From Microcoleus sp. EPA2 (GTDB lineage: Bacteria > Cyanobacteriota > Cyanobacteriia > Cyanobacteriales > Microcoleaceae), in NCBI GenBank assembly GCA_020882975.1, contig JAHRFD010000007.1:1-64000 (forward strand): DNA of 64,000 nt, in the 5' to 3' direction. The position numbers and the translations under genes were made by a program. Below, one piece after another: positions 25,846 to 34,630 of this stretch. The notes under the pieces were generated by a model. The model had not been told where the DNA came from. It worked only from the letters and a program-made list of their open reading frames with translations, and searched no databases. Positions within the stretch are counted from its first letter, which is position 1. Every line of letters starts with the position of its first letter.

Positions 25846-26544
25846 CTAATTTTGAGGCGCAACATTCTGCGATGGAGTGGCGACTCCCGGCCCGATATTA
25901 GGGGCAGTGGGTGCAGGGGAAACAGGAGATTTGCTAACCCCCTGGCTAGGAGTAGGGAGAGGGGATGGAAACTGATTCGGATTGAACTGCTGCTGGGGCG
26001 GTGGTACTTCTAACTGAGGTTGTCGAGGGTTCGAGGGAGTGGCCAGAGGATAGGGCTGGGGTTGAGTCGGATTTCCCGTGGGTGGTGCGACGGGAATGCC
26101 AGAATTGGGAAGCGAGGGAGTTGGCTGCGGGGATGGAGCCGAACTAGGAAGAGTTGCTAGGGCGACTCGATCGCCTCCTACTTCTCGCAATTTATCCAAA
26201 ACCTCCACAACTTTGGCGTACTTGGCATTTTGAGGAGCGTAGAGCACCGTCAATCCCGCAGGATTTTGCTTGTGGAAACTGTTTAAAACTCGATCGAGCT
26301 GTTGATAATTAACAGGCAATTGGTCAATATAAGTTTGCCCAAAGTCATCAATGCTAACAATCAGCATTTCTCGCATCTGGGTTTGTCCAGTTTTGGCTTT
26401 AGGCAAATCGACATTAATTGCTTGCTGGCGAGTCAGTTGCAAAGCAGCCAGCAGAAAAAACGTCAGAATGCAAAATATCACATCAATTAAAGGTACCAGT
26501 TCAATCCGAGCCTCTTCAGCAGGAGTATCTAGATTAATTTTCAT
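25846..26544 (-). CDS. exbD: ExbD/TolR-type biopolymer transport protein
   Basis: The single-helix partner of ExbB/TolQ in proton-driven energy transfer to the outer membrane. Residues about 9-40 hold the sole transmembrane helix, preceded by EEARIELVPLIDVIFCILTF with the functionally essential Asp (PLIDV). A periplasmic domain follows to about residue 135. The last 95 residues are a Pro/Gln/Asn-rich low-complexity tail that is not normal for ExbD (family length about 140). It lies 141 bases downstream of exbB on the same strand; the spacer contains small hairpins (ACCGCCTAAGCGGT, GAAACCAATGGGTTTC). The energised outer-membrane partner is not in the window. Confidence 0.88.
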   Translation of the reverse strand: MKINLDTPAEEARIELVPLIDVIFCILTFFLLAALQLTRQQAINVDLPKAKTGQTQMREMLIVSIDDFGQTYIDQLPVNYQQLDRVLNSFHKQNPAGLTVLYAPQNAKYAKVVEVLDKLREVGGDRVALATLPSSAPSPQPTPSLPNSGIPVAPPTGNPTQPQPYPLATPSNPRQPQLEVPPPQQQFNPNQFPSPLPTPSQGVSKSPVSPAPTAPNIGPGVATPSQNVAPQN

Positions 26545-26685
26545 TGTTTTTCAAGGTTTTAACTAGCTCGGCGGGAATTGGGCCACTATAGCTTTACTCA
26601 GCTTAGTACGGGTTGAAACCAATGGGTTTCTGCCGTCGAAGTTGGAAGCTTAAGCTCTACCGCCTAAGCGGTTGGTGTAGGTAGT

Positions 26686-27471
26686 TCACTTGTTAGAAGT
26701 CGAATCCACATCAGGATCGGGACCTTTAAATTTTGGCTCTCGATTCCGTTCTATAGATTCTTGAGAATTGAGGGAATGGCGGTTCAAGCCATCGACACCA
26801 AAGGAAGAATTGCTGTGTTCTGTACTCGACGATCGACCTTTAGCGTTAGCCGTAGGCCAATATTGTCTGTAGAGCAATTCCAGTTCATTTCCAGCTTTGC
26901 GAAAAATTTTTGCCTGATTGAACAAAAAAGCTTGAAATATGCGATAAAAGACTAAAGTAAAAATTGCTACTACCATCCCAGAAGCTGTAGTGATCAGTGC
27001 TTCGCTAATCCCCAAAGTCACGCCAGTAGTAGCTGCGGTGCCGATGTCACCCAGCCGAATGGAACTCAGGGAGTTAATCAAGCCCAAAACAGTTCCCAGC
27101 AATCCCAACAAAGGTGCTAGAGCAATCACCGATTCTAATACTTTGTCTCCACGGCGCATAGAAGCCAATTCTTCATCAGCAGCAGATTCCAGTGCGAGTC
27201 GAAATAATTCTGGTTCAGGATTGTATAGTCGCAGAGGAGCAGATAAAAATCGACCGATGGGCTGTCGATTAGCTTGTCTAGCAATTTCATTAGCAGCGCC
27301 CCAATCGCTGCGAGCGGCATCGAGGATGCGGTTGACTATTTGCTTTTCCTTAGTAAGGAGGCTCGCCCAGAACCACAAGCGCTCGATAATTGTACTTACA
27401 GATAGAATAGACAGCACCAACAGGGGGTACATGGCTGGGCCGCCTTTTTGAAACAGTTCTTGAATATTCAC
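26686..27471 (-). CDS. exbB: ExbB/TolQ/MotA-type proton channel protein
   Basis: The proton-channel subunit of an ExbBD/TolQR system. It has an N-terminal membrane helix (about 13-33, [20 protein letters not shown]), a cytoplasmic stretch and two more helices including the conserved [17 protein letters not shown] (about 118-134) and [23 protein letters not shown] (about 147-169). The C-terminal 60 residues are hydrophilic, Ser/Asn-rich and unlike the family core. It is paired with exbD downstream. It lies upstream of nblA and downstream of rsgA with a 129-base gap to the latter. Confidence 0.9.
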   Translation of the reverse strand: MNIQELFQKGGPAMYPLLVLSILSVSTIIERLWFWASLLTKEKQIVNRILDAARSDWGAANEIARQANRQPIGRFLSAPLRLYNPEPELFRLALESAADEELASMRRGDKVLESVIALAPLLGLLGTVLGLINSLSSIRLGDIGTAATTGVTLGISEALITTASGMVVAIFTLVFYRIFQAFLFNQAKIFRKAGNELELLYRQYWPTANAKGRSSSTEHSNSSFGVDGLNRHSLNSQESIERNREPKFKGPDPDVDSTSNK

Positions 27472-27600
27472 AGTATTTTTACTCCCGCATAACCTGCTAA
27501 ATGATACTTCTGTTGTACTTTTTTTTTAAGAAATTTAAGGCCATTTAATTTTAGCTATTAATTTACCGTGTTCTGGAGCCGATCGACTATTTGCTCCAAC

Positions 27601-28812
27601 CTAGAATAAGTCGTCTTGACACATATCTTGCAGCGACTGGTGTTGAAGGCGGCGGGAAGAGCGGCGATATTTTTTAGTTTGCAACTTGGGTTCGTATTGC
27701 TGCGTACCATCAGACTTAGTTTGCTGCTTCAAACTCGCCTCCGCACTACTAGAGTTTAGCTCTTGTTGCTGACGGACAATCGCCTCAGACAGAAACTGCA
27801 AATAATACTCATAGCGTTCCCAATCGCCCCGCACGACACAGTTAGGCTCATGGCGGTGCGAGCAGTCGCTAAACTGGCAACTACCCAAAGCCAGCCTCTG
27901 ACGAGCTTCTGGGAAATATTGAGCTAACTCAGATGGTTCGCATTCAAGTGTCGGCTGATTAAAGCCTGGAGTATCGGCCAAAAGTCCGCCACCTGGGAGT
28001 TCAAACAATTCTACATGGCGAGTAGTGTGTCTGCCACGCCCTAGTTTGCCCGAAACAGCACTGACTCGCAGATTCAGCGCCGGAATTAGTTGGTTGATCA
28101 AGCTGGACTTACCCACTCCAGAAGGGCCGCAAATTACGGTTATTTTGCCTTGGAGGTGACTTTGGAGAGATAAGGCTTCTCCAAGGGGGGAAGTCAGAAG
28201 CACCTCGCCCCCCTCAAGAGGAAGACAAGATGTGTCGATTTTGTCTAATAAATTTGGGTTTGTGGCAGAAACTTGATTTTGACTGTCATTAGCGGTTTGC
28301 TTGTAGATTCCTAAGCCGCTACGGACACTAATAAACATGGGTTCGTATCCCCATCCTTTCAGCCGATCGCGCCACTGTGCCAAATCCTCGGCCGTGACTA
28401 AATCGCATTTGTTGAGACACAAACTCACCTCCAAACCTGTAGATTCTGCCTTGACTAAAAACCGACTTAATGATGCGGGGTCTAAGTCCGGTTCCGTGAG
28501 GGCAAAAACTAGGAGAATGCGATCGGCATTAGCCACAGGTGGCCGATTGAGTTCCGTTTGGCGGGGAAACACTTGAGAAATCACACCCCTGCGATCGTTC
28601 CAGTCTGGTTCTTCTACCACGACGCGATCGCCCACCATCACCTGTTGACCAATTTTTTTCAGTCTAGTGCGGCGAGTACACAGGAGAACTCGTAGATCTG
28701 CCCAGAGAGGATTTTCCCCCTCAGTGCTAGCATCTGGATCTAACCTCACTTGATAGAAGTTAGCCTGAACAGCCACAACAGTACCCGTAATCAAGGAGGA
28801 ATCCCGGCTCAT
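27601..28812 (-). CDS. rsgA: Ribosome small-subunit GTPase RsgA
   Basis: A circularly permuted GTPase that checks late maturation of the 30S subunit. The OB domain comes first (residues about 8-90), then the GTPase motifs in permuted order: NKCD (134-137), P-loop GPSGVGKS (229-236), DTPGF (280-284) and a C-terminal zinc knuckle with C312, C317, H319 and C325. At 403 aa it is longer than usual. Residues about 170-216 form an extra, Pro/Gly/Leu-rich segment between the NKxD and P-loop regions (DTSCLPLEGGEVLLTSPLGE), whose DNA looks like a dispersed repeat. A basic 40-residue tail closes the protein. Its ATG overlaps the stop of the upstream tusA-like gene (ATGA), so the two are translationally coupled. 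Confidence 0.93.
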   Translation of the reverse strand: MSRDSSLITGTVVAVQANFYQVRLDPDASTEGENPLWADLRVLLCTRRTRLKKIGQQVMVGDRVVVEEPDWNDRRGVISQVFPRQTELNRPPVANADRILLVFALTEPDLDPASLSRFLVKAESTGLEVSLCLNKCDLVTAEDLAQWRDRLKGWGYEPMFISVRSGLGIYKQTANDSQNQVSATNPNLLDKIDTSCLPLEGGEVLLTSPLGEALSLQSHLQGKITVICGPSGVGKSSLINQLIPALNLRVSAVSGKLGRGRHTTRHVELFELPGGGLLADTPGFNQPTLECEPSELAQYFPEARQRLALGSCQFSDCSHRHEPNCVVRGDWERYEYYLQFLSEAIVRQQQELNSSSAEASLKQQTKSDGTQQYEPKLQTKKYRRSSRRLQHQSLQDMCQDDLF

Positions 28813-29096
28813 GCTGCTTCCTGCTCAGGTCGCTGCACTTGCATCGCAAAAAAACCAGAATTATCCTCACCAGCCACAAATTGGGTTTGTAGAATCTGGT
28901 AGCCTTCCATTTTTAGACTATCCGGCACCTGTTCGATCGGCTCCCCAGCATCCAGCCAAACTTCCAACACTGCTCCCGCAGCCATTTGCTCCAACCGCAG
29001 TTTAGTTCGGACAAAATTGATCGGGCAGGGCGTACCCCGCAGATCGAGCTGAGCATCTGGAGATTTGAGATTTTCAATTTTCGATGTTGAATTCAT
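28809..29096 (-). CDS. TusA-family sulfurtransferase-like protein
   Basis: A 95-residue protein with the TusA signature LDLRGTPCPINFVRTKLRLE (Cys24 as the sulfur-carrying residue), GAVLEVWLDAGEPIEQVP and a C-terminal FAMQVQRP strand. TusA proteins relay persulfide sulfur, for example to tRNA thiolation; the exact pathway in cyanobacteria is unclear. I choose the ATG at 29096, because a longer frame to 29351 reads through a GGAAGAA/C-rich dispersed repeat and would add 85 junk residues. The stop overlaps the rsgA start by four bases. Confidence 0.88.
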   Translation of the reverse strand: MNSTSKIENLKSPDAQLDLRGTPCPINFVRTKLRLEQMAAGAVLEVWLDAGEPIEQVPDSLKMEGYQILQTQFVAGEDNSGFFAMQVQRPEQEAA

Positions 29097-29102
29097 AGGG
29101 AT

Positions 29103-29216
29103 CAAGAAGAAAGAAGGAAGAAGGAAGAAGGAAGAAGAAAGAAGGAAGAAGTCACCCCCCCCCTGCCCCCCCCAAGGGGGGAAATTCAGGAAGAAGGAAG
29201 AAGTCAGCCCCCCTGC
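29103..29216. repeat. GGAAGAA/C-rich dispersed repeat (family D)
   Basis: AAGAAAGAAGGAAGAAGG units, then CCCCCCCCCTGCCCCCCCCA / AGGGGGG, then GGAAGAAGG again, immediately upstream of the tusA-like start. It is the same compound repeat that is translated in the nucleotidyltransferase gene at 15779-15945. Confidence 0.8.
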
Positions 29217-29340
29217 CCCCAGGGCTGTTTTATTCTGGTGACAAATCATGGTTTTGTAGGGGTAGTGCCAAGAGTGCCTACCCTCTTCGTCTTGGCGTGG
29301 GTCAGTCTTGGAGATACAATCTATTATTATTTTAAGAAAA

Positions 29341-29362
29341 AATGAGCGCAATTGCGCTCATT
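29341..29362 (-). terminator. Intrinsic terminator of dnaJ
   Basis: A perfect palindrome AATGAGCGCAATTGCGCTCATT is followed on the minus strand by TTTTCTT, 37 bases after the dnaJ stop. A third half-arm (TGCGCTCATTTTTTT, 29382-29395) stands between the palindrome and the gene, so two alternative hairpins are possible. It separates the grpE-dnaK-dnaJ block from tusA-rsgA. Confidence 0.75.
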
Positions 29363-29398
29363 TGTTTCAGAAATAATAAACTGCGCTCATTTTTTTGG

Positions 29399-30529
29399 TT
29401 ATTTCTGAAACAAATTTCCCAGAAATCCTTCCAAGCCACCTTTTCCGGTACGATCGCCCTTGAGCTTAGCCAACTGCATCAACAATTCCCGCTCCTCAGT
29501 CGTCACCTTAGTAGGAATGTCAATAGACACCGTAATCAAATGGTCCCCACGACTGACTGGATTTCCCAATCGAGGCACGCCTTTTTTCTCCAGAGTCAGA
29601 ACAGTATGCGGCTGAGTTCCGGTGGGAATCAACAATTCCGCCGGCCCGTCTACAGTCTCCACTTCCAACCTGCACCCCAAAATTGCCTGCAAGTAACTAA
29701 TTTTCACTTCCGAGTTAATGTTAGTACCTTCGCGCTTAAATACGGGGTCTTCACTCACAGCCAAGAACACGTATAAATCCCCTGGTGGCCCCCCCAGTTT
29801 GCCAGCATCCCCTTCATTGGAAACGCGCAAACGAGTACCATTGTCAACCCCTGCCGGAATTGTAATTTTCAGCTTTTTCATCACTTCTTTTTGGCCCCGG
29901 CCGCCACAAGTTTCGCACTTGTCCTCAATCACTTGCCCGGTGCCATTACAGGTGGGGCAAACTGAAACTTGAGTAAAACTGCCAAAGGGAGTACGGGTAG
30001 CGCGCCGGACTTGGCCACCGCCACTGCAAGTCGAGCAGGTTTGGGGTCTGGTTCCCGGTTTGGCTCCCGTGCCTGTGCAAGTTTCGCAGGTTTCTAGGTG
30101 CTTGATGCGGAGTTCTTTTTCCCCACCAAACACTGCTTCGCGAAAATCCAGTCGCAAATCGAGGCGTAAATCGTCACCACGCACGGGCCCGCTGCGTCTG
30201 CGACCTTGTTGTTGTGGACCGCCTACCCCTCCCTGAAAACCCTGAAAGAAGCTTTCAAAAATATCAGCAAAACTGTCGCCGAAGTCTTGGAATCCCGGCG
30301 CTCCTGCACCACTAACCCCTGCTTCGCCAAAACGGTCAAAGCGAGCACGGGTTTCCGGCTCTGACAGTACCTCGTAAGCGCGGTTAATTTCTTTAAACCG
30401 GTCTTCGGCACCGGGTTCTTTATTCACGTCTGGATGGTACTTACGAGCTAGGCGGCGGTAGGCACGCTTAATTTCTTCTTTGTCTGCGCTTCGAGAAACG
30501 CCTAATATTTCATAGTAATCGCCGGCCAT
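29399..30529 (-). CDS. dnaJ: Co-chaperone DnaJ (Hsp40, type I)
   Basis: A co-chaperone that delivers substrates to DnaK and stimulates its ATPase. The J domain (residues 1-70) has YYEILGVSR and the HPD motif (32-34). A Gly/Phe-rich linker follows (about 75-115). The zinc-binding domain has all four CxxCxGxG repeats: [24 protein letters not shown] and CETCGGRG. The C-terminal substrate-binding domains complete the 376 residues. It lies 125 bases downstream of dnaK in the order grpE-dnaK-dnaJ, the classical arrangement. Confidence 0.96.
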   Translation of the reverse strand: MAGDYYEILGVSRSADKEEIKRAYRRLARKYHPDVNKEPGAEDRFKEINRAYEVLSEPETRARFDRFGEAGVSGAGAPGFQDFGDSFADIFESFFQGFQGGVGGPQQQGRRRSGPVRGDDLRLDLRLDFREAVFGGEKELRIKHLETCETCTGTGAKPGTRPQTCSTCSGGGQVRRATRTPFGSFTQVSVCPTCNGTGQVIEDKCETCGGRGQKEVMKKLKITIPAGVDNGTRLRVSNEGDAGKLGGPPGDLYVFLAVSEDPVFKREGTNINSEVKISYLQAILGCRLEVETVDGPAELLIPTGTQPHTVLTLEKKGVPRLGNPVSRGDHLITVSIDIPTKVTTEERELLMQLAKLKGDRTGKGGLEGFLGNLFQK

Positions 30530-30654
30530 AAAGCTGTTTGCCTGGAGGTAAATAACAAAAAGTGTACGAAAAAGAAACTATTGACCTTTCCAGATGTTAA
30601 AGATTAAAAATTACGAGCGTTTATTTGTAAATTTTAATCTTTAATTTTTAATTT

Positions 30655-32793
30655 TTAAAGGAAAGGATTCATATCATCAACTTCAGGTTCGGGAACCTGC
30701 GGTTTTGGTTTTGTCTGTAGATTTTGCTGTTTGTCGCGTTTTGGTTCCGGCTTTGGTTCTGGCCTTAATTCCGGCTTTGGTTGCCGTTTTGATTCCGGCT
30801 TTGGTTCGGGCCTTAATTCCGGCTTTGGTTCCGGCTTTGGTTCCGCCTTTGGTTTCAGCGTTGGTTCCGCGATCGTCATTAGGTCTTCTGTCGGCAAGAT
30901 ACTTTCATCGCTAACTGCAACCTCATCTAATTCTGGCACCGATTCGCTGGCAACCACAGTGGGGGAAGTGGCTTCCTCGTTCCGAGCTTGCTCGTAAACA
31001 GCAGTACCAAGCGAGTATAGCAGTTGCTTGAAAGATTCGATTTGTGCTTCGAGTTCTTCGCAGGTGATGTCTGGGTTAGCCATCGCTGCCCGCAAGGTAA
31101 CAGATGCTGTTTGGGCTTCTGCCTTCAGGTCGTCGCCTAATAATTGGGCATTGGTTTTTAAGGTGACACCACAATTATAGACCAGGGTGTCGGCTTGATT
31201 TTTGAGTTCGACAAGTTGGGCCCGTTGGAGGTCTTCCTCGGCGTAAAGTTCTGCCTCTTGTCTCATCCGCTCGACTTCGGTTTCGCTCAATCCCCCTGTA
31301 TTGGAAATTTGGATGCTTTGTTCTTTTGAGGTTCCCTTGTCTTGAGCTGAAACTTTTAGAATGCCGTTGGCATCGATTTCAAAGGTAACTTCGATTTGAG
31401 GTATGCCACGGGGTGCTGGGGGAATACCTTTGAGCAGGAATTTGCCCAGACTTTTATTGTCTTTGACTAATGCCCGTTCACCTTGCAGGGCATGAATTTC
31501 TACGGAAGTTTGGCCGTCTGCGGCCGTGCTGTACATTTGCGATCGACTGGTGGGGATAGTGGTATTGCGTTCAATGACTTTGGTGAACACTCCGCCCAAG
31601 GTTTCGAGTCCTAGGGACAGGGGAGTCACGTCTAGCAGTAGCAAATCCTTGACCTCGCCACCCAAAACTCCGGCTTGAATGGCGGCACCTACGGCTACAG
31701 CTTCGTCAGGATTGACCGATTTATCGGGAGACACGCCACCAAAATATTTGCTAATTGCCTCTTGAACTGCGGGAATCCGGGTTGACCCTCCTACTAAAAT
31801 AATTCGATCTATGTCTTTTGGGGTCAAACTGGCATCTTTGAGGGCTTGAGTCACAGGGTCGATCGTGGCTTGGACTAAATGAGCGACCAGTTTTTCAAAC
31901 TTAGCTTTGGAAAGTGGCATTTCCAGATGCTTCGGTCCTTTTTCATCTGAGGAAATAAAGGGCAAATTTATGGAGGTTGATTCGCAACTAGAAAGTTCTA
32001 TTTTTGCTTTTTCGGCCGCTTCTCGGAGGCGTTGCAAGGCCATTTTGTCTTTTGACAGGTCCGTGCCTTCTTTGGTGCGAAAAGCTTCAACCAGCCACTG
32101 CACGATGCAGTTGTCAAAGTCATCTCCTCCCAGATGATTATTACCCGCAGTAGCGTTGACTTCAAAAATTCCGTCTCCCAGTTGCAGGATGGAAACATCG
32201 AAGGTACCGCCGCCGAGGTCAAATACTAAGATTTTTTGTTCTATATTTTGTTTGTCCAAGCCGTAGGAAAGGGCCGCGGCTGTGGGTTCGTTGACTATCC
32301 GCAGGACTTCTAAACCCGCGATCGTACCTGCGTCCTTAGTCGCTTGCCGCTGGGCATCGGTGAAGTAGGCCGGGACTGTAATTACTGCTTGGGTAACAGG
32401 TTGTCCCAAATAAGCTTCTGCATCCTGCTTCAGCTTTTGGAGTACCATTGCCGAAATTTCTTGGGGGGTGTGAACCTTGTTCCGAATTTGGACGTTAACG
32501 GTATCGTCTTTGCCTTTAATGCAGGTATAGGGAGTGCGGGATCTTTCTTCTTCTGTGTCATCCCAACGACGTCCGATAAATCGTTTGATGCTGTAGACAG
32601 TGTTTACAGCATTAGTCACAGCTTGCCGCTTGGCCAATTGACCTACTAAGCGATCGCCCCCTTTACCAAATCCTACTATGCTCGGAGTTGTGCGACCGCC
32701 CTCAGAATTGGCGATCACGACTGGTTTACCGCCCTCTAACACAGCTACGCAACTGTTGGTTGTGCCTAAGTCGATGCCTATCACCTTTCCCAT
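30655..32793 (-). CDS. dnaK: Chaperone DnaK (Hsp70)
   Basis: ATP-dependent chaperone. The nucleotide-binding domain starts [19 protein letters not shown] (5-23), with [11 protein letters not shown] (about 191-201) and [11 protein letters not shown] (about 337-347). The linker is [19 protein letters not shown] (about 383-401), and the substrate-binding domain follows. The protein is 712 aa, about 75 longer than usual. Beyond residue about 640 it has a low-complexity tail of Lys/Pro/Glu repeats ([20 protein letters not shown] type) before the terminal DDMNPFL. The repeat DNA (TTCCGGCTTTGG units) is clearly tandem. Cyanobacteria have several DnaKs; the grpE/dnaJ neighbours suggest the housekeeping DnaK2 type, which is an inference. 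Confidence 0.95.
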   Translation of the reverse strand: MGKVIGIDLGTTNSCVAVLEGGKPVVIANSEGGRTTPSIVGFGKGGDRLVGQLAKRQAVTNAVNTVYSIKRFIGRRWDDTEEERSRTPYTCIKGKDDTVNVQIRNKVHTPQEISAMVLQKLKQDAEAYLGQPVTQAVITVPAYFTDAQRQATKDAGTIAGLEVLRIVNEPTAAALSYGLDKQNIEQKILVFDLGGGTFDVSILQLGDGIFEVNATAGNNHLGGDDFDNCIVQWLVEAFRTKEGTDLSKDKMALQRLREAAEKAKIELSSCESTSINLPFISSDEKGPKHLEMPLSKAKFEKLVAHLVQATIDPVTQALKDASLTPKDIDRIILVGGSTRIPAVQEAISKYFGGVSPDKSVNPDEAVAVGAAIQAGVLGGEVKDLLLLDVTPLSLGLETLGGVFTKVIERNTTIPTSRSQMYSTAADGQTSVEIHALQGERALVKDNKSLGKFLLKGIPPAPRGIPQIEVTFEIDANGILKVSAQDKGTSKEQSIQISNTGGLSETEVERMRQEAELYAEEDLQRAQLVELKNQADTLVYNCGVTLKTNAQLLGDDLKAEAQTASVTLRAAMANPDITCEELEAQIESFKQLLYSLGTAVYEQARNEEATSPTVVASESVPELDEVAVSDESILPTEDLMTIAEPTLKPKAEPKPEPKPELRPEPKPESKRQPKPELRPEPKPEPKRDKQQNLQTKPKPQVPEPEVDDMNPFL

Positions 32794-32837
32794 AGCGCCT
32801 CATAAAACTTCGTGGGATATTTACAAAAATTTTTCAA

Positions 32838-32860
32838 ACCCCCGAATTCTATTCGGGGGT
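32838..32860 (-). terminator. Hairpin between grpE and dnaK (intrinsic terminator/attenuator)
   Basis: ACCCCCGAAT-TCT-ATTCGGGGGT with 10-bp arms is followed on the minus strand by a T-rich stretch (TTTGAAAAATTTTT). It lies 45 bases before the dnaK ATG and 129 bases after the grpE stop, so it could lower or stop read-through from grpE. Confidence 0.6.
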
Positions 32861-32988
32861 CGGTTACGGCCTGTACAGTTTGAAGCGTTGAGGCTATCGA
32901 TATTTTAGGGACGATCGCACTGCAACGTTTCTTAAATGTGAACGTACCCTCTGCTTTAGCTTCCAGAATGCAGTAGGTTCGATCCCGA

Positions 32989-33783
32989 TCAACCTTCCGA
33001 ACTATCAGGATTGTCATCTGAGGCTACCACAGATAGCCCCGGCGCTGCAACTTTAACTTTGGCGTGCCGCAAGACGCGATCGCCCAGAGTATAGCCTCGT
33101 TCTAGTTCTTGGATGATTGTGCCTTCCTCGTGTTCGTCAGTTGGTTCGCTGAGCAAAGCTTCGTGGAGGTTGGGGTCAAACTGTTCACCTTCTGGACGCA
33201 TCGGAGAAACTCCGATTTGTTTGAGGCATTCTACCATTTGCTTGTAAACGCTTTGGTAGCTTTTGTGTATGTTCATTTCGCCATCTGTTTGTGGCTTAAT
33301 GTGGGCTCTTGCCCGCTCAAAGTTATCAATTACTGGCAACAGGGGTTTGATAATTAAACATTTTGCCTGTAAATCTAACTCTTCTTTTTCCTTTTGGGTG
33401 CGCCTGCGGAAGTTTTCAAAATCTGCTGCTAAGCGGAGATTTTGATTTTTGAGATCTTCTAATTGAGTAGAATAGGCTTGCAACTGAGCTTTTAAACTCT
33501 CTTTGTCGCTGGTGGCTTGTGCCAGCTCTCTCTTGAGCAACTCCGTAGCATCAGCAGTGACGCTATTGCTGGAACTAGAGGAGCCTGTTTCCCCGGCATT
33601 GTGAGTCGCTCCGGGATCGACCTGAGCACTTTGATAAGCTTGAGCAAGTTCCAGCTCCCAATCGGCTGCTGCATTGGAGTTTGCGGATGCTGGCGGCGGA
33701 TTTTCGCTTACCATTGGCGAACTCTCTAGGGTTTCCCCCGTTGAGCTAGGATCTTGATGTTGCTGTTTTTCCTCGTCAATCAT
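32989..33783 (-). CDS. grpE: Nucleotide exchange factor GrpE
   Basis: The nucleotide exchange factor of DnaK. The first 100 residues are low complexity (Ser/Pro/Asn/Glu-rich). A long coiled-coil helix follows (about 80-135, QLEDLKNQNLRLAADFENFR), then the LLPVIDNFERA motif and the beta domain with FDPNLHEAL (about 200-208), IIQELERGYTLGDRVLRHAK and VKVAAPG. The length of 264 aa is typical of the cyanobacterial form, which has a long N-terminal extension. First gene of the chaperone block. The hairpin of an IS605-like remnant lies just upstream of its ATG, at 33805-33821. Confidence 0.95.
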   Translation of the reverse strand: MIDEEKQQHQDPSSTGETLESSPMVSENPPPASANSNAAADWELELAQAYQSAQVDPGATHNAGETGSSSSSNSVTADATELLKRELAQATSDKESLKAQLQAYSTQLEDLKNQNLRLAADFENFRRRTQKEKEELDLQAKCLIIKPLLPVIDNFERARAHIKPQTDGEMNIHKSYQSVYKQMVECLKQIGVSPMRPEGEQFDPNLHEALLSEPTDEHEEGTIIQELERGYTLGDRVLRHAKVKVAAPGLSVVASDDNPDSSEG

Positions 33784-33786
33784 CAG

Positions 33787-34330
33787 AAAAATGGGTTTGA
33801 AACCCCGTCCTTTTAGGACGGCTTTACATTTATCACTACCGCCTTGGGGTTGTTTAATTTGGTGTACTTTTGTAATGCACTTTCAACGGGACAGTTACCG
33901 TTTCAAATTTTGCAACCCTGTACGCATAGTGTTTCGCTCCTTACAGAGCCTCCCATTACTGGGGTAATGTTAGCTTCGCCAAAGTTTAGTGAGCTTGTTA
34001 GGCTAGCAGCACTGTCTCAGTGACCTTAAGACTGTTTAACCACTAGCGACAGAGCAGGGGACTAGCGAAACCATCCACAGGGTGTCGTGACTCAAAAAAC
34101 GTAGTCAATGAAGACTGAGGCTGGTCAGAACGGCTTGCTAGATTTCTCTTTCAAGCCTCACGCCTTGATAGCTGAGGTTCCTGACATATATCTGTGCGAC
34201 AGAACCCTATCAATTCTAGCAGTCGGAAGAGACGCGCCCTCTGTGTAGTATTTGCTGACGGCAAATTAGACCTGCTTCAAATCGGCCTTGGTGAAGACCG
34301 GAGGATGGGCAGTTGATTAATCAAAATATA
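33787..34330 (-). mobile_element. IS200/IS605-like remnant without transposase; structured RNA candidate
   Basis: On the minus strand the end nearest grpE is AAGCCGTCCTAAAAGGACGG followed by GGTTTCAAACCC, almost the same as the right-end hairpin at 81-115. Upstream for some 500 bases no tnpB or tnpA frame is readable. Instead there are stacked pairings: CATTAC-TGGG-GTAATG (about 33952-33967), CACTG-TCT-CAGTG (about 34010-34022) and GCTCCTTACAGAGC (about 33937-33950). This fits a non-autonomous (PATE-like) element or a leftover omega-RNA scaffold. The left boundary is uncertain. The rest, 34331-34630, has no gene and should hold the pilB promoter. Confidence 0.4.
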
Positions 34331-34630
34331 TCTCACTAGACCGATCGCAGACTTTCTAAAAGCTATCATCACAGAACAGGCAATGTTTAACATCCTGCGG
34401 TCAAATTCAACAAGTTAAGCCTGTTGCCTCCAGATTACTCTCTTCTGGTTGCAAGAGGAAACCAATGTTAAGTTATGGCTGATAGATTCCCGTCAAGCAA
34501 GCTTGAACAGAATATAAAATTATCGTTGGAAAGCGATACACCCCGCCCCGCTTTCCTCTCCCGGTAAGGGCAATGCCCAAGTGCTGTGCCCTCTCTGCTA
34601 TCACGGGAGTCTCCCGCGGGTTTTAGGTAA

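Noticed and set aside
29097..29351. N-terminal extension of the tusA-like gene
   Set aside because: It consists of GGAAGAA/C-run repeat DNA and gives Phe/Ser/Gly junk. The family start is the ATG at 29096.
32700..33000. CIRCE element before dnaK or grpE
   Set aside because: No TTAGCACTC-N9-GAGTGCTAA or close variant was found in the spacers read.
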